Source: Fibrobacter sp. (lineage in GTDB: Bacteria > Fibrobacterota > Fibrobacteria > Fibrobacterales > Fibrobacteraceae). Taken from it: a DNA stretch of 64,000 nucleotides. The position numbers and the translations under genes are program-made. The notes beneath the pieces are model-generated. The model did not search any database and was not told the origin of the DNA. It saw only the letters and a list, made by a program, of their open reading frames with translations. The number at the start of each line of letters is the position of its first letter. Positions within the stretch are counted from its first letter, which is position 1. The stretch spans positions 3,668 through 67,667 of the forward strand of contig JAFZOV010000102.1 of NCBI GenBank assembly GCA_017550445.1, given 5' to 3'. This document shows, piece by piece, positions 17,303 to 26,842 of this stretch.

Positions 17303-18250
17303 ATGTTTGGCATCAAGAAAAAAATCTATAAGATCCTTTTCAAGAACAAGCTGGAAATACAGAGGCTGAATAAGGAAATTGACTCCTTGAAGTTTCAGAT
17401 AGAATACTTCAAGCATCATTCCGATATCCAGCAAATGAAACCCGCCACCGGATACCTGCGCGAATTCCAGCTTAAGGAACTCGCCTTCATGCAGGACATT
17501 CTCAAATTATTCGAGCCTTACGGCATCAAGCCCTTTTTGGACGGCGGAGCGCTTCTTGGCGCATGCAGGCACAAAGGTTTTATTCCTTGGGATGACGATG
17601 TTGACCTCAGCGTCACACGCGAAGAATTCAACCAGATTATCGAAATAGCAAAAAAGAATTTCGTCTGGATTGATTCCACAAAGAAGGACTGTTTTTCCGC
17701 AAAGTTTTACGACCTGTCCATTCGCGCCAATCCAGGCAAGTATGTATTTATTCTGACTCCATTCTGCCTGCATGTTTTTAAAGGAACCAACCTCAAAGAT
17801 TCTGCGAACCTGGAATTTTTCCCAAACGACTACGTCAAGGAAGATGTCTCCGAAGAACAGTACATCGCATACCGCGAAAAAATCTGCAATTTCGTGCACA
17901 GCGACCACTCTTGGAAAGAAAAGTTCGAATTTTACGAAACCGAACTGAAGAACAATGAAGTTTATTCTCAGGAACCCACTTCTCGCATGACACCGGGAAT
18001 CGGGAACTGGGCTTTTACCGAATTCAAGTTCCGTGGATTCTGGAAATGCGACGACTTGTATCCACTGCAGCCCATCACCTTTGAAAACGTAGCCCTTCCC
18101 GGCCCGAACAACCCGCAAGCCATACTGGATGTCACATACGGCAAGAACTGGATGCAGTATCCAAACGACGTCGGAACACCGCATACTCTGGAAGAACAGA
18201 ATATCTATTTCAAATCCATTGGCGACCCTATAGATTATAAAGAATTCTAA
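17303..18250 (+). CDS. LicD-family phosphotransferase (first copy)
   Basis: LicD proteins transfer phosphocholine or related phospho-head groups from CDP carriers to glycans. In this 315-residue protein, residues of about 15-40 form a short coiled coil. GGALLGACRHKGFIPWDDDVDL (in two adjoining parts, about 83-104) is the LicD nucleotidyltransferase core with its Asp triad. AAGGGA lies 7 nt before the ATG. The gene is 11 nt after the aminotransferase and 15 nt before a second licD. The head group is unknown. Confidence 0.88.
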   Translation: MFGIKKKIYKILFKNKLEIQRLNKEIDSLKFQIEYFKHHSDIQQMKPATGYLREFQLKELAFMQDILKLFEPYGIKPFLDGGALLGACRHKGFIPWDDDVDLSVTREEFNQIIEIAKKNFVWIDSTKKDCFSAKFYDLSIRANPGKYVFILTPFCLHVFKGTNLKDSANLEFFPNDYVKEDVSEEQYIAYREKICNFVHSDHSWKEKFEFYETELKNNEVYSQEPTSRMTPGIGNWAFTEFKFRGFWKCDDLYPLQPITFENVALPGPNNPQAILDVTYGKNWMQYPNDVGTPHTLEEQNIYFKSIGDPIDYKEF

Positions 18251-18265
18251 TCAAAACAGTCTGGC

Positions 18266-19093
18266 ATGAAAGAACTTAGTTTAAAAGAACTGCAGATGTT
18301 TGCTCTTGACATCTTGAAAGATGTTCATCTTTTTTGCGAAAAAGAAAACATTCGCTATTCTTTGGCTTATGGCACGCTCATCGGTGCAGTTCGCCACCAG
18401 GGCTTTATCCCTTGGGACAACGACATCGACATTTACATGCCACGCCCCGACTACGAACGTTTTATAAAGACCTACAAGTCCGACAAGTTCCAGCTAGCCT
18501 ATTTTGGCAAGGAATGCAAATACGATTGTCTGATCGCCTATGCCCGCGTATTCGACAACAAAGAAACAGTTGCAAAAAACGCACATTGGATCGCAAACCC
18601 CGCTGGCGTATGGATTGACATTTTCCCGCTAGACGGAGTCCCCGATAACTTTGACGATTTCAAGGACCTGTACAACGCCCTACACGACGAATGGCAACGA
18701 ATCATTCCCAAAAAGATTCAATTCAAACGCGTTTCCCACAGTCAAGGCCTCATAAACAAGCTCAAGCTTTTACGCAAAAAATTGAAGCAGAAGAATGGCC
18801 TCGGTGGTCACAAGATGCAAAAGGAATACAACGAAAAAATCTCGCAAATTCCTTTCGATCAATCGAATTACTGGTCCCAGCTTACGGTCATGGACAACGG
18901 CCCTGTCGAACATTTTCCTACAAGCGTATTCAACGAAAGGATTCTCTTGCCATTTGAGGGCGCCCAGTTCTACGCCATCAAGGATTACGACGTCGCTTTA
19001 CGTGCGGTCTATGGCGATTATATGCAGCTCCCTCCCGAAACCGATAGGGAGCCTCATCAATCCTTTATCAAGTTCTACTGGAAGAACAGATAA
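18266..19093 (+). CDS. LicD-family phosphotransferase (second copy)
   Basis: 275-residue LicD protein. GTLIGAVRHQGFIPWDNDID (about 35-54) is the core; the middle Asp of the usual DDD is Asn, while the outer Asp residues needed for metal binding remain. It lacks the coiled-coil front of its neighbour. Two different LicD proteins in one operon suggest two acceptor positions or two head groups. The flippase gene follows after 9 nt. Confidence 0.88.
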   Translation: MKELSLKELQMFALDILKDVHLFCEKENIRYSLAYGTLIGAVRHQGFIPWDNDIDIYMPRPDYERFIKTYKSDKFQLAYFGKECKYDCLIAYARVFDNKETVAKNAHWIANPAGVWIDIFPLDGVPDNFDDFKDLYNALHDEWQRIIPKKIQFKRVSHSQGLINKLKLLRKKLKQKNGLGGHKMQKEYNEKISQIPFDQSNYWSQLTVMDNGPVEHFPTSVFNERILLPFEGAQFYAIKDYDVALRAVYGDYMQLPPETDREPHQSFIKFYWKNR

Positions 19094-19102
19094 GTATTCT
19101 CC

Positions 19103-20542
19103 ATGAGTTCAATAAAACAACAGACGCTCAGCGGTTCCAAATGGAATTTCCTTGAACGGCTTTCCGTACAAGGGATACAATTCCTTCTTGGAATTATTAT
19201 GGCGCGACTGTTGCTTCCGTCCGATTATGGAACCATCGGACTTCTCGCCATCTTTTTCGAGATTTCACAGGCCTTTATCGACAGCGGATTCAGTTCCGCG
19301 CTAATTCGCACGAAAAGTCCCACCGAAAAAGACTACAGCACTGTTTTCTATTTCAATCTGGCCATATCGGTAATTGTATACGGTATTCTATTCTTCGCGG
19401 CCCCCTGGATAGCCTCATTCTTCAAGATTCCCATTTTATGTCCCATCTTGAGAGTGCAAGCAGTCACCTTGATTGTGAACGCCATCATGGCAGTTCAGGT
19501 GTCCATGCTCAACATCAAGCTGGACTTCAAGTCTCTAGCAAAACGGAGAGTCGCCGCGACCATGATTTCTGGCGTATGCGGAGTCATTTTCGCCTATACA
19601 GGATTTGGCATCTGGTCGCTCGTTTACCAGCAACTTATTGCGGCCGCTATCAACTTGATTTTCATTTGCTACATCTGTCGTTGGATTCCGAGAGCCGGAT
19701 TTAGCAAGGAATCTTTCAAAAGGCTCGGTTCCTTCGGCAGCCGCCTCCTTGCCGCAGGGCTTTTGCACACGTTCTATAGGAATTTGACAACTTTTGCCAT
19801 CGGCAAGTTTTATACGGCACAGGACCTCGGTTTTTACTCTCGAGGAGCAAGCATTGCAGATTTACCCGGTAGCACCATCAACGGAGTGCTCCAAACCGTA
19901 ACCTACCCCATTCTCGCCAAGATCCAGGATGACGAAAAGCAGCTGGTTCACATTTACCGAAAATACATTCGAATCACCTCCCTAGTCATCTTCATTATCT
20001 CCGGCACTTTGTGCGCATTGGCAAAACCGTTCATTCTGCTTATTCTTACCGACAAATGGGCTAACGCGATTATCTATTTGCATATTTTCGCCTTCTCATA
20101 CATGTTTGACCATCTGAGCACAATCAATTTGAACCTGCTCAAGGTCAAGGGGCGTTCGGACCTGTTCCTAAAATTGGAAATCATCAAAAAGTCCATTTCC
20201 ATTACACTTATTCTTGTCGCAATTCCCTACGGCGTTCTAGCAATTTGCTTTGCCAAGTTCCTCTACAACCAAATCGCCGTATTCATCAACACCTACTACA
20301 CCGGAAAACTTTTCCATCTCGGCTATATCCAGCAGGTCAAGGACTTTTCCCCCTACCTAATCCGTTGCATACTGGCCTGCACCCCCGCCTATCTTATTAC
20401 GTATTTAGAACTCCCCAATATTGTCACCCTTTTGCTGGGTAGCGCGGTAGCCTTGATGCTTTACTGGCTAATGCTTCGCAACAACCCAGACATGCAAGAA
20501 CTTGTTGACCTTGTCAAAATGAAATTCAAGAAGACAAAATGA
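19103..20542 (+). CDS. Wzx-like polysaccharide flippase (MOP superfamily)
   Basis: 479-residue polytopic protein with 12-14 hydrophobic segments and the typical N-terminus SGSKWNFLERLSVQGIQF. It moves lipid-linked oligosaccharide units across the inner membrane. The next gene starts inside its stop codon (ATGA overlap at 20539-20542). A Wzx-type flippase in this operon and a Wzy-like protein in the facing operon indicate Wzx/Wzy-dependent assembly. Confidence 0.88.
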   Translation: MSSIKQQTLSGSKWNFLERLSVQGIQFLLGIIMARLLLPSDYGTIGLLAIFFEISQAFIDSGFSSALIRTKSPTEKDYSTVFYFNLAISVIVYGILFFAAPWIASFFKIPILCPILRVQAVTLIVNAIMAVQVSMLNIKLDFKSLAKRRVAATMISGVCGVIFAYTGFGIWSLVYQQLIAAAINLIFICYICRWIPRAGFSKESFKRLGSFGSRLLAAGLLHTFYRNLTTFAIGKFYTAQDLGFYSRGASIADLPGSTINGVLQTVTYPILAKIQDDEKQLVHIYRKYIRITSLVIFIISGTLCALAKPFILLILTDKWANAIIYLHIFAFSYMFDHLSTINLNLLKVKGRSDLFLKLEIIKKSISITLILVAIPYGVLAICFAKFLYNQIAVFINTYYTGKLFHLGYIQQVKDFSPYLIRCILACTPAYLITYLELPNIVTLLLGSAVALMLYWLMLRNNPDMQELVDLVKMKFKKTK

Positions 20543-21804
20543 AAGCAGTAGACAATTTAAAGTTGAAAATCAAGCGGTTCATCAACAAGAAAACGAAAAA
20601 GAACCCCAAAGCCGTTTTTTTCTACCCTCACGAAAACTGCGGGCTTGACGGCTATGATATTTTGAACGGGGAATCAGATAACGTTCTCTGTCTGTTCAAC
20701 GACATGGTGCGCGACCCAAAATTCAACGACTACGAATTCTATCTGCTTTATTACCACGATGATCGTCTTGACAGCTACAAGGACTACTGCAAAGGTTTTC
20801 ACCCCGAGCGAATCCACTTCGTAAGATTCAAAAACGGGAATGCCACGCGCAAGGCCATCGCCAAATGCTACACGGTCTTTACCGATTCCGACTACACGCG
20901 CCTACCATACAAGGTATCGACACAAAGGGCTATTTGTCTCAACTATTTTGGCGGGCTCATCAAGAATGAATTCCACCGTTGGGAAAATCATGGCGGATTC
21001 GAAAAAATGCTCCAGGAGCAGCGGGACATGTACCGGATGTACGACTACCATTTGTCCATATCCGACATCAGTTCCAAGTTTATCGCACTCGACAACTGCC
21101 ATTACTATCCCCATTTTATTTCACTCGGTTTTCCACGCAACGACATTCTTTTCAAAGACCATTCCGCATTAAGAAGCGAAATCGAAAAAATTGTCGGATT
21201 CAAAATCAACAAGCTGATTACTTACGTTCCAACCCACCGCGACTACGAAAACCCTGCTCGCGAATTTTACGATGCCGAAAAAGCGACAAAGCGTTCTATT
21301 TGGGGTAACGTTACCGAAGAAGATCTGAAATCACTCGAACAGACTCTTGCCGAAACAGGAACGCTGGTTATTGCAAAAGTCCATCCGATTCAACAGGCCC
21401 ACACAAACGTAGTCAAAGCCGAGGGAACGCAGCATATTCTGTTCTACAAAGATCTCGCACAAAAAATCAAAACGAGTCTGAACCCAATTCTTGCTATTTC
21501 AGACAGCATCATTACAGACTACACGACGACCGTGTACGATTTCTTGTACATGGACCGTCCCATCATCTATTACTTCTACGACATTGATCGCTATCGCGAA
21601 ACTCGCGGATTCTTTATTGAACCCATAGAATCTATTTGCGCAGGGCACCTTACCTATAACCTCACGCAATTGCAGGAAGCCATTAAAGACATTGCCGCAG
21701 GCAAAGACCCAGAAAAGCAAAAAAGAGCCTTTTTGCGACAGCTATTCATTAAATATGATGACGCGGGCGCAACAAAGCGAATCAAGGATTTCTTTTTTCC
21801 GTAA
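20539..21804 (+). CDS. CDP-glycerol glycerophosphotransferase-like protein (TagF type, first copy)
   Basis: 421-residue member of the glyphos_transf family that adds or polymerises polyol-phosphate units from CDP-glycerol or CDP-ribitol. The blocks TYVPTHRDY (about 234-242), KVHPIQQ and SIITDYTTTVYDF (about 323-335) match the family's conserved His and Asp regions. It lacks the long N-terminal glycosyltransferase extension of some members. It is translationally coupled to the flippase gene. The operon also holds TagD- and TarI-like enzymes that could supply its CDP-activated donor. Confidence 0.85.
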   Translation: MKAVDNLKLKIKRFINKKTKKNPKAVFFYPHENCGLDGYDILNGESDNVLCLFNDMVRDPKFNDYEFYLLYYHDDRLDSYKDYCKGFHPERIHFVRFKNGNATRKAIAKCYTVFTDSDYTRLPYKVSTQRAICLNYFGGLIKNEFHRWENHGGFEKMLQEQRDMYRMYDYHLSISDISSKFIALDNCHYYPHFISLGFPRNDILFKDHSALRSEIEKIVGFKINKLITYVPTHRDYENPAREFYDAEKATKRSIWGNVTEEDLKSLEQTLAETGTLVIAKVHPIQQAHTNVVKAEGTQHILFYKDLAQKIKTSLNPILAISDSIITDYTTTVYDFLYMDRPIIYYFYDIDRYRETRGFFIEPIESICAGHLTYNLTQLQEAIKDIAAGKDPEKQKRAFLRQLFIKYDDAGATKRIKDFFFP

Positions 21805-21810
21805 AAAACT

Positions 21811-22860
21811 ATGATCGCTTTTTACGCAGGCATACTCATTCTCTGCCTTTGGAAAATCAGCTTTTCAAAGAAATCTTTCTTCAACGATTTTCTACAGCGA
21901 GACCAATGCGATTCCATAAAAGGAATTTTCATTCTCCTTGTTTTTGTCAGGCACATCCTTCAATATATCATCGGCAGCGGCTATGATTTTTCTGCCATGC
22001 CCGATCAGCTTTTTCTAAAAATTGACCGCGAATTAGACCAGCTCATTGTCGTCATGTTTCTGTTTTATTCCGGCTATGGGATTATGGAATCTATTTTCAA
22101 AAAGAAAGCGGATTACGTAAAAAGCATGCCTCTAAAACGGATTCTTCCGACCATACTCAATTTCGACATTGCCGTTCTCGCCTTCTTTATATTGAACCTG
22201 TTTATTGGCCGAGAAATGACGGTTTCTGAGGTATTGCTTTCATTTACCGGATGGGACAGCATCGGCAACAGCAACTGGTACATTTTCGTCATCGTAGTGT
22301 GCTACGCCATTGTATGGTTATCCTTTTTCGTTACATCAAAAGCGCAGGCATTAAATCCGCAAAGAGCCCTTGTCTTTGCATCTTTTTTGTTTATCATCGC
22401 ACTTATAACGCTTGCACTCACCAAGAAAGAATGGTGGTACAACACAATCCTCGCCTTTGACGCAGGGCTTTTATTTTCCTATTACAAAGAAAAAATCGTT
22501 CCCACCCTACAAAAGAAATACGGAATCTTATTCGTATTGTCGACAATCGCATTCACCGGTCTTCATTTATTGCACAACCGTATTCCATCGCCGCTATTCA
22601 ATTTGGAATGCATTATTTTCGCATTGTGCGTCATTTTGATTACAATGAAAGTCAAAATAAAGAATCCGGCACTCCTTTGGCTCGGAGAGCACCTGTTCCC
22701 GCTATACATTTACCAAAGACTCGCCATGATAGCCTTATCTCGCATAGACGACGGAGCCTTCGTAAAGAACAATCCTTTGATCTATATGCTGATATGTTGC
22801 GCCATTATGATACTGATAGCGATTCCTTATCGCTTCTTTCGCATTTCGTTCAACAAGTAA
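21811..22860 (+). CDS. Acyltransferase family 3 membrane protein
   Basis: 349-residue integral membrane protein with about ten helices. The N-terminal block SIKGIFILLVFVRHILQY has the Arg-His pair of the acyltransferase 3 family, though spaced differently from the protein at 1114-2283. It is 6 nt after the TagF-like gene, so it probably O-acylates the glycan made here. The downstream gene has its own promoter-like box. Confidence 0.75.
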   Translation: MIAFYAGILILCLWKISFSKKSFFNDFLQRDQCDSIKGIFILLVFVRHILQYIIGSGYDFSAMPDQLFLKIDRELDQLIVVMFLFYSGYGIMESIFKKKADYVKSMPLKRILPTILNFDIAVLAFFILNLFIGREMTVSEVLLSFTGWDSIGNSNWYIFVIVVCYAIVWLSFFVTSKAQALNPQRALVFASFLFIIALITLALTKKEWWYNTILAFDAGLLFSYYKEKIVPTLQKKYGILFVLSTIAFTGLHLLHNRIPSPLFNLECIIFALCVILITMKVKIKNPALLWLGEHLFPLYIYQRLAMIALSRIDDGAFVKNNPLIYMLICCAIMILIAIPYRFFRISFNK

Positions 22861-22875
22861 GTTCCCTATCCATTT

Positions 22876-22885
22876 TACTATATTT
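22876..22885 (+). promoter_or_regulatory. TACTATATTT promoter box before the second TarI-like gene
   Basis: TATATTTG (22879-22886) is a perfect TAnnTTTG match. The ATG at 22919 is preceded by AGGA, so this transcript would have an ordinary leader of about 28 nt. It may add an internal promoter to the operon. Confidence 0.5.
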
Positions 22886-22918
22886 GTCTCCAACACAATA
22901 AGGACAACAGGATTTTCA

Positions 22919-23638
22919 ATGAAACACGTAGCAATTATTCTGGCAGGTGGTTCCGGTACCCGGATGGGGGGCGCCATGCCCAAGCAATTCCTCTCGTTAA
23001 TGGACAAGCCTGTTATTGTCTACACGTTGGAAAATTTTCAACGCAACGAGAACATTGATGAAATTCTCATCGTTTGCATAAAAGACTGGATCGAACATCT
23101 CAAAGAAATCCTGGACGAATTTAAAATTCCTAAGGTAAAGTGGATTGTAGAAGGCGGAGCAACCGGCCATGATTCCTCGCGAAACGGCATTTTCTTTTTG
23201 AAAGACAAGCTAAGCGACGACGATCAGGTGATTATTCATGATGCCGCACGCCCCATTTTGCCCCAGCAAGCCATCAATGATATGTTGCGCGTTTCACACG
23301 AAAAGGGAAACGCTTCTTTAGCCATTCCTTGCTACGAAACGGTGCTGTTTACCGAAGATGGCGGCAAAAGTGGCCTCAACGAACTAGACCGCAGCTCCAT
23401 TATGCGTGTACAGACCCCGCAAGCCTACAACTACAAGCTGATTCGTTCCGTGTATGAAAAAGCCGAAGCAGAAAACAAGCATGACTTTATTTACGCGGAC
23501 CTTGTTTGCACCCATTATGGCGAACGTATTTACTTTTCCAAGGGCTTTACAAACAACATCAAGATAACCCGCAAAGAAGACATTCCCCTTTGCAAGTCCT
23601 TAATGAAGTTCAGCGAAGAAGACCTTTTCAATGCGTAA
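22919..23638 (+). CDS. IspD/TarI-family CTP cytidylyltransferase (second copy)
   Basis: 239 residues with LAGGSGTRM, AMPKQFL, IHDAARP (about 106-112) and FTNNIKITRKED. It is clearly related to, but quite different from, the enzyme at 13033, which suggests two different CDP-alditols. TarI is the closer comparison; a housekeeping IspD role is possible but unlikely in this setting. The gene is paired with an aminotransferase 21 nt downstream and has its own promoter box. Confidence 0.8.
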   Translation: MKHVAIILAGGSGTRMGGAMPKQFLSLMDKPVIVYTLENFQRNENIDEILIVCIKDWIEHLKEILDEFKIPKVKWIVEGGATGHDSSRNGIFFLKDKLSDDDQVIIHDAARPILPQQAINDMLRVSHEKGNASLAIPCYETVLFTEDGGKSGLNELDRSSIMRVQTPQAYNYKLIRSVYEKAEAENKHDFIYADLVCTHYGERIYFSKGFTNNIKITRKEDIPLCKSLMKFSEEDLFNA

Positions 23639-23659
23639 ATAAGAAAAACGGACAAGATT

Positions 23660-24823
23660 ATGAAAGACTTAAGCACCCGTACATCTCGATTTAGCGACTC
23701 CATGATTCGTCAAATGACCCGCATTTCTTTGGATTGCGGAGCAATCAATCTTTCACAGGGATTCCCCGACTTTGATCCGCCTAAAGAAATTACGGACCGT
23801 TTAAAAACGGTTGCAGACGAAGGTCCTCACCAATACGCCGTCACATGGGGCGCTCCGAATTTTAGGGAAGCCTTAGCTAAAAAACAGAGCCACTTTACCG
23901 GCCAGCATATCGACCCCATGAAAAACGTAGTGGTCACCTGCGGCAGTACAGAAGCCATGGTGGCAGCCATGATGGCCGTAACAAATCCCGGAGACAAGGT
24001 CGTCCTGTTCTCCCCCTTCTTTGAAAACTACATTGCAGACACAATTCTTTGTGGCACCGAGCCCATCTACGTTCCGCTGATTCCTCCCGATTTCAAGTTC
24101 AATGTTGACCAACTGGAAAAAGCTATCAGCACCGAAGGCGTAAAGGCAATACTCGTATGCAACCCTTCTAACCCCAGCGGCAAGGTCTTCACAGAACAAG
24201 AACTTCAAATTATCGCAGACCTCGCCATCAAATACGACATTTACGTCATCACCGACGAAGTCTACGAGCACATCATTTACGCTCCCCATAAGCACAAGCA
24301 TATTTCTACCCTGAAGGGCATGGAAGAAAGGACCCTCGTCTGTTCTTCTCTTTCGAAGACATTCTCTATTACAGGCTGGCGCCTCGGCTACGTGATTTCA
24401 AGCGAACGCATCATCGACAGGGTCAAGAAAGTCCACGATTTCTTGACCGTTGGCGCGGCAGCCCCTCTTATGGAAGCGACCGTAGTCGGCTTGAACTTTG
24501 GCGACGATTACTACATCGGATTGCAACAGCACTACACCCACATGAAAAACCTTTTCACGCAAGGTCTCAAGGACTTGGGAATTCAATTTACAGACCCCCA
24601 AGGTGCCTACTTTGTATTGGCAGACATCAGCAAATTTGGATATAAAAGCGATGTCGATTTCTGCGTAGACTTAGCTCAGAAAATCGGTGTCGGAGCTGTT
24701 CCTGCATCCTGCTTCTTCAAGGAAGACGTGCACCACCTTATCCGCCTGCACTTTGCAAAGAAAGATGAGACTTTGAACGCCGCTCTAAACAGGCTTGAAA
24801 AGATCAACACCTTAATTAAATAA
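23660..24823 (+). CDS. Class I/II PLP aminotransferase
   Basis: 387-residue fold-type I aminotransferase of the aspartate/kynurenine/methionine type. INLSQGFPDFDPP lies near the N-terminus, CNPSNPSGK in the middle, VITDEVYEHI carries the Asp-xx-Tyr pair, and SLSKTFSITGWRLGY the PLP Lys (about 235). It may be general amino-acid metabolism or may feed an amine into the polysaccharide pathway. It is the last gene of the plus-strand operon and overlaps the convergent glycosyltransferase gene by 12 bp. Confidence 0.85.
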   Translation: MKDLSTRTSRFSDSMIRQMTRISLDCGAINLSQGFPDFDPPKEITDRLKTVADEGPHQYAVTWGAPNFREALAKKQSHFTGQHIDPMKNVVVTCGSTEAMVAAMMAVTNPGDKVVLFSPFFENYIADTILCGTEPIYVPLIPPDFKFNVDQLEKAISTEGVKAILVCNPSNPSGKVFTEQELQIIADLAIKYDIYVITDEVYEHIIYAPHKHKHISTLKGMEERTLVCSSLSKTFSITGWRLGYVISSERIIDRVKKVHDFLTVGAAAPLMEATVVGLNFGDDYYIGLQQHYTHMKNLFTQGLKDLGIQFTDPQGAYFVLADISKFGYKSDVDFCVDLAQKIGVGAVPASCFFKEDVHHLIRLHFAKKDETLNAALNRLEKINTLIK

Positions 24824-25642
24824 AGAAAACTTCAACAAGCGGTAAATCATTCTAGGCGACGTTTTGAACTTAAACGCCATTGCAATCATTTGCCTACGCA
24901 ATTTTCTATCAGCGGTCATAAAGGCGTTTCTCATAACATCGCACGCTATACGATCACGCGACGACTTGTAGCGTTCTAAGAAATCCGGATGCTTCTTGAG
25001 CATCAAATTCCATGCTTGCATGTATTTTAAAGGATTCACAGAAAGAGAATCACCCTGAATGATATAATCCGCCAGAGGTTCTTCCATGCAATAAATGGAG
25101 AACTCTTTTTGTGCACGCACAAGCAATTCGAATTCCTGGAATCTCGGCATTTCAGGGTCAAATTTTTCTTGTTTGAAAACCTGGCTTTTGCCTATTAACG
25201 TCTGCGTACCAATAGACATCGGCATCACATCTTTCGACAAAAAGCCCTCTTTAAAATAGTCTGAAACCAGACCCACAATCTTTCCGCCAGACATTCTGTT
25301 CATTCTGCAAAATACAATGTCGGCATTTTTTTCTTGAAGGGTTTTCAATTGCTTTTCAAGCTTGTCCTGATGCCAGATATCGTCGCTATCCTGAAACGCG
25401 ATATACTCTCCACGGGCATGGTCAATTCCGTTGTTGCGAGCAACGCATGCTCCGGCATTTTCTTGACGTACATAGACAATTCTATTGTCGTCGAAACTTT
25501 TCACCACTTCGCAGGTATTGTCAGAAGAGCCATCGTCAACAATAATCAGCTCAAAATCCTTGTACGTTTGACGTAAAATACTTTCAACAGCCTTAGGAAG
25601 GATATGCGCCCTGTTATACGACGGGAGAACAATAGAGATCAT
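24812..25642 (-). CDS. Family 2 glycosyltransferase
   Basis: 276-residue GT-A glycosyltransferase. The N-terminus ISIVLPSYNRAHIL, IIVDDGSSDNT and FQDSDDIW (the DxD-type metal site) are diagnostic. ATG 25642 was chosen because it forms an ATGA overlap with the upstream gene; the more distal candidate at 25660 would overlap it further. It is the last gene of the minus-strand polysaccharide operon. Donor sugar unknown. Confidence 0.88.
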   Translation of the reverse strand: MISIVLPSYNRAHILPKAVESILRQTYKDFELIIVDDGSSDNTCEVVKSFDDNRIVYVRQENAGACVARNNGIDHARGEYIAFQDSDDIWHQDKLEKQLKTLQEKNADIVFCRMNRMSGGKIVGLVSDYFKEGFLSKDVMPMSIGTQTLIGKSQVFKQEKFDPEMPRFQEFELLVRAQKEFSIYCMEEPLADYIIQGDSLSVNPLKYMQAWNLMLKKHPDFLERYKSSRDRIACDVMRNAFMTADRKLRRQMIAMAFKFKTSPRMIYRLLKFSLFN

Positions 25643-26835
25643 ACAACCTCCAAATTGCACCGGTTACATATAGCACGGTACATGTTTTCGCTATAGCAAG
25701 TTCCTACAATAGAAACATCTTCGAACAATTCGTTCAGCTGTTTTGTAGAAGTCGTGTCTTCCGCAGCAATTTTTGCAACCAAGCCATCGACATCATTCAC
25801 CTTATCCGTTACAACGCGTTCATAAGCGTCATTCAAAGACGAATAAGACAAATAATCAGCCTCGTCAGGAACATAGAATACAATCGGCCTGTTCAACAAG
25901 GCATAATCTACACTGCAACTGGAATAATCCGTCACAAGGGTATCTGCAGCCATCAACAAATGCTGCACAGATTTCACCTGCTTATCGCCGAGCACCTGGA
26001 AATGGCGATTGTCAGATTCCATCGCAAACTGAGTCAGCGGATGCAACTTGACCAAGAAAAGAATATTTTCGCTCTTCAAGTAGTCCTGGAATTTTTCACT
26101 TGACGAAAGATCCTTCAAAATATCTTTCACCACATCCCTATGCGTATTGGGACTCACGCGATATGTCGGCATGTAAAGGACAACCTTCGAACACGAATCA
26201 AAATCTATGCCCGAAACCAAAGATGCTCTCTCTATTTTTTCACGGAACAAGTCGTTACGAGGTTGCCCCGTTATGACAATGGAATCACGTTTGACATCGA
26301 ACTGTTCCATCACGCGTTCCGCCGTATATTCCGATGTCCCCAAGGAAACATCACGACCAACCCAATTGAATATCGAATCTACAACCCTTTTTATTTTCAA
26401 TTTGAGGCCGGAATAATTTTCATTATAAATCTTCTTAAATCCGCCAACACCGTGCCACAAAGCCACAATTTTTGCGCCCCCCACCAAAGGAATCACGCCA
26501 AAATCATCCAAGCCGTTTGTCATAATGGCAACCCCGCAGCGAAGGGATGTCATCACCCCCTTAAACGAAGAACTAAGATAAGCCTCATAACCCAATTCCC
26601 GCACCTTGCAGGCCACCGATTCTTCACGAGTAAGCCAAACACAACGGATGTTCGGATGATTCTTGCTCACGTATTCAAATAGGAACTTGGCGTTATCATC
26701 GTATTTTTTTCCCATCCAGCAACCAAACACCCAAAGCGTCTTGTCGCGAAAAGGAATCAATTTCAAAATACGGAAAAAAACACCCATTACAGGCAACGAA
26801 ATCTTACGCCATTCAAAATACTTAGGCAACTTCAT
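25639..26835 (-). CDS. CDP-glycerol glycerophosphotransferase-like protein (TagF type, second copy)
   Basis: 398 residues of the glyphos_transf family. Blocks include ALWHGVGGFKKI (about 125-136), TGQPRND, LVKLHPLTQ and LVTDYSSCSVDY (about 308-319). It differs substantially from the copy at 20539, so two polyol-phosphate transfer steps are likely. It follows the GT32 gene by 7 nt and overlaps the next glycosyltransferase gene by 4 nt. Confidence 0.85.
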   Translation of the reverse strand: MKLPKYFEWRKISLPVMGVFFRILKLIPFRDKTLWVFGCWMGKKYDDNAKFLFEYVSKNHPNIRCVWLTREESVACKVRELGYEAYLSSSFKGVMTSLRCGVAIMTNGLDDFGVIPLVGGAKIVALWHGVGGFKKIYNENYSGLKLKIKRVVDSIFNWVGRDVSLGTSEYTAERVMEQFDVKRDSIVITGQPRNDLFREKIERASLVSGIDFDSCSKVVLYMPTYRVSPNTHRDVVKDILKDLSSSEKFQDYLKSENILFLVKLHPLTQFAMESDNRHFQVLGDKQVKSVQHLLMAADTLVTDYSSCSVDYALLNRPIVFYVPDEADYLSYSSLNDAYERVVTDKVNDVDGLVAKIAAEDTTSTKQLNELFEDVSIVGTCYSENMYRAICNRCNLEVV

Positions 26836-26842
26836 ACAGCAA

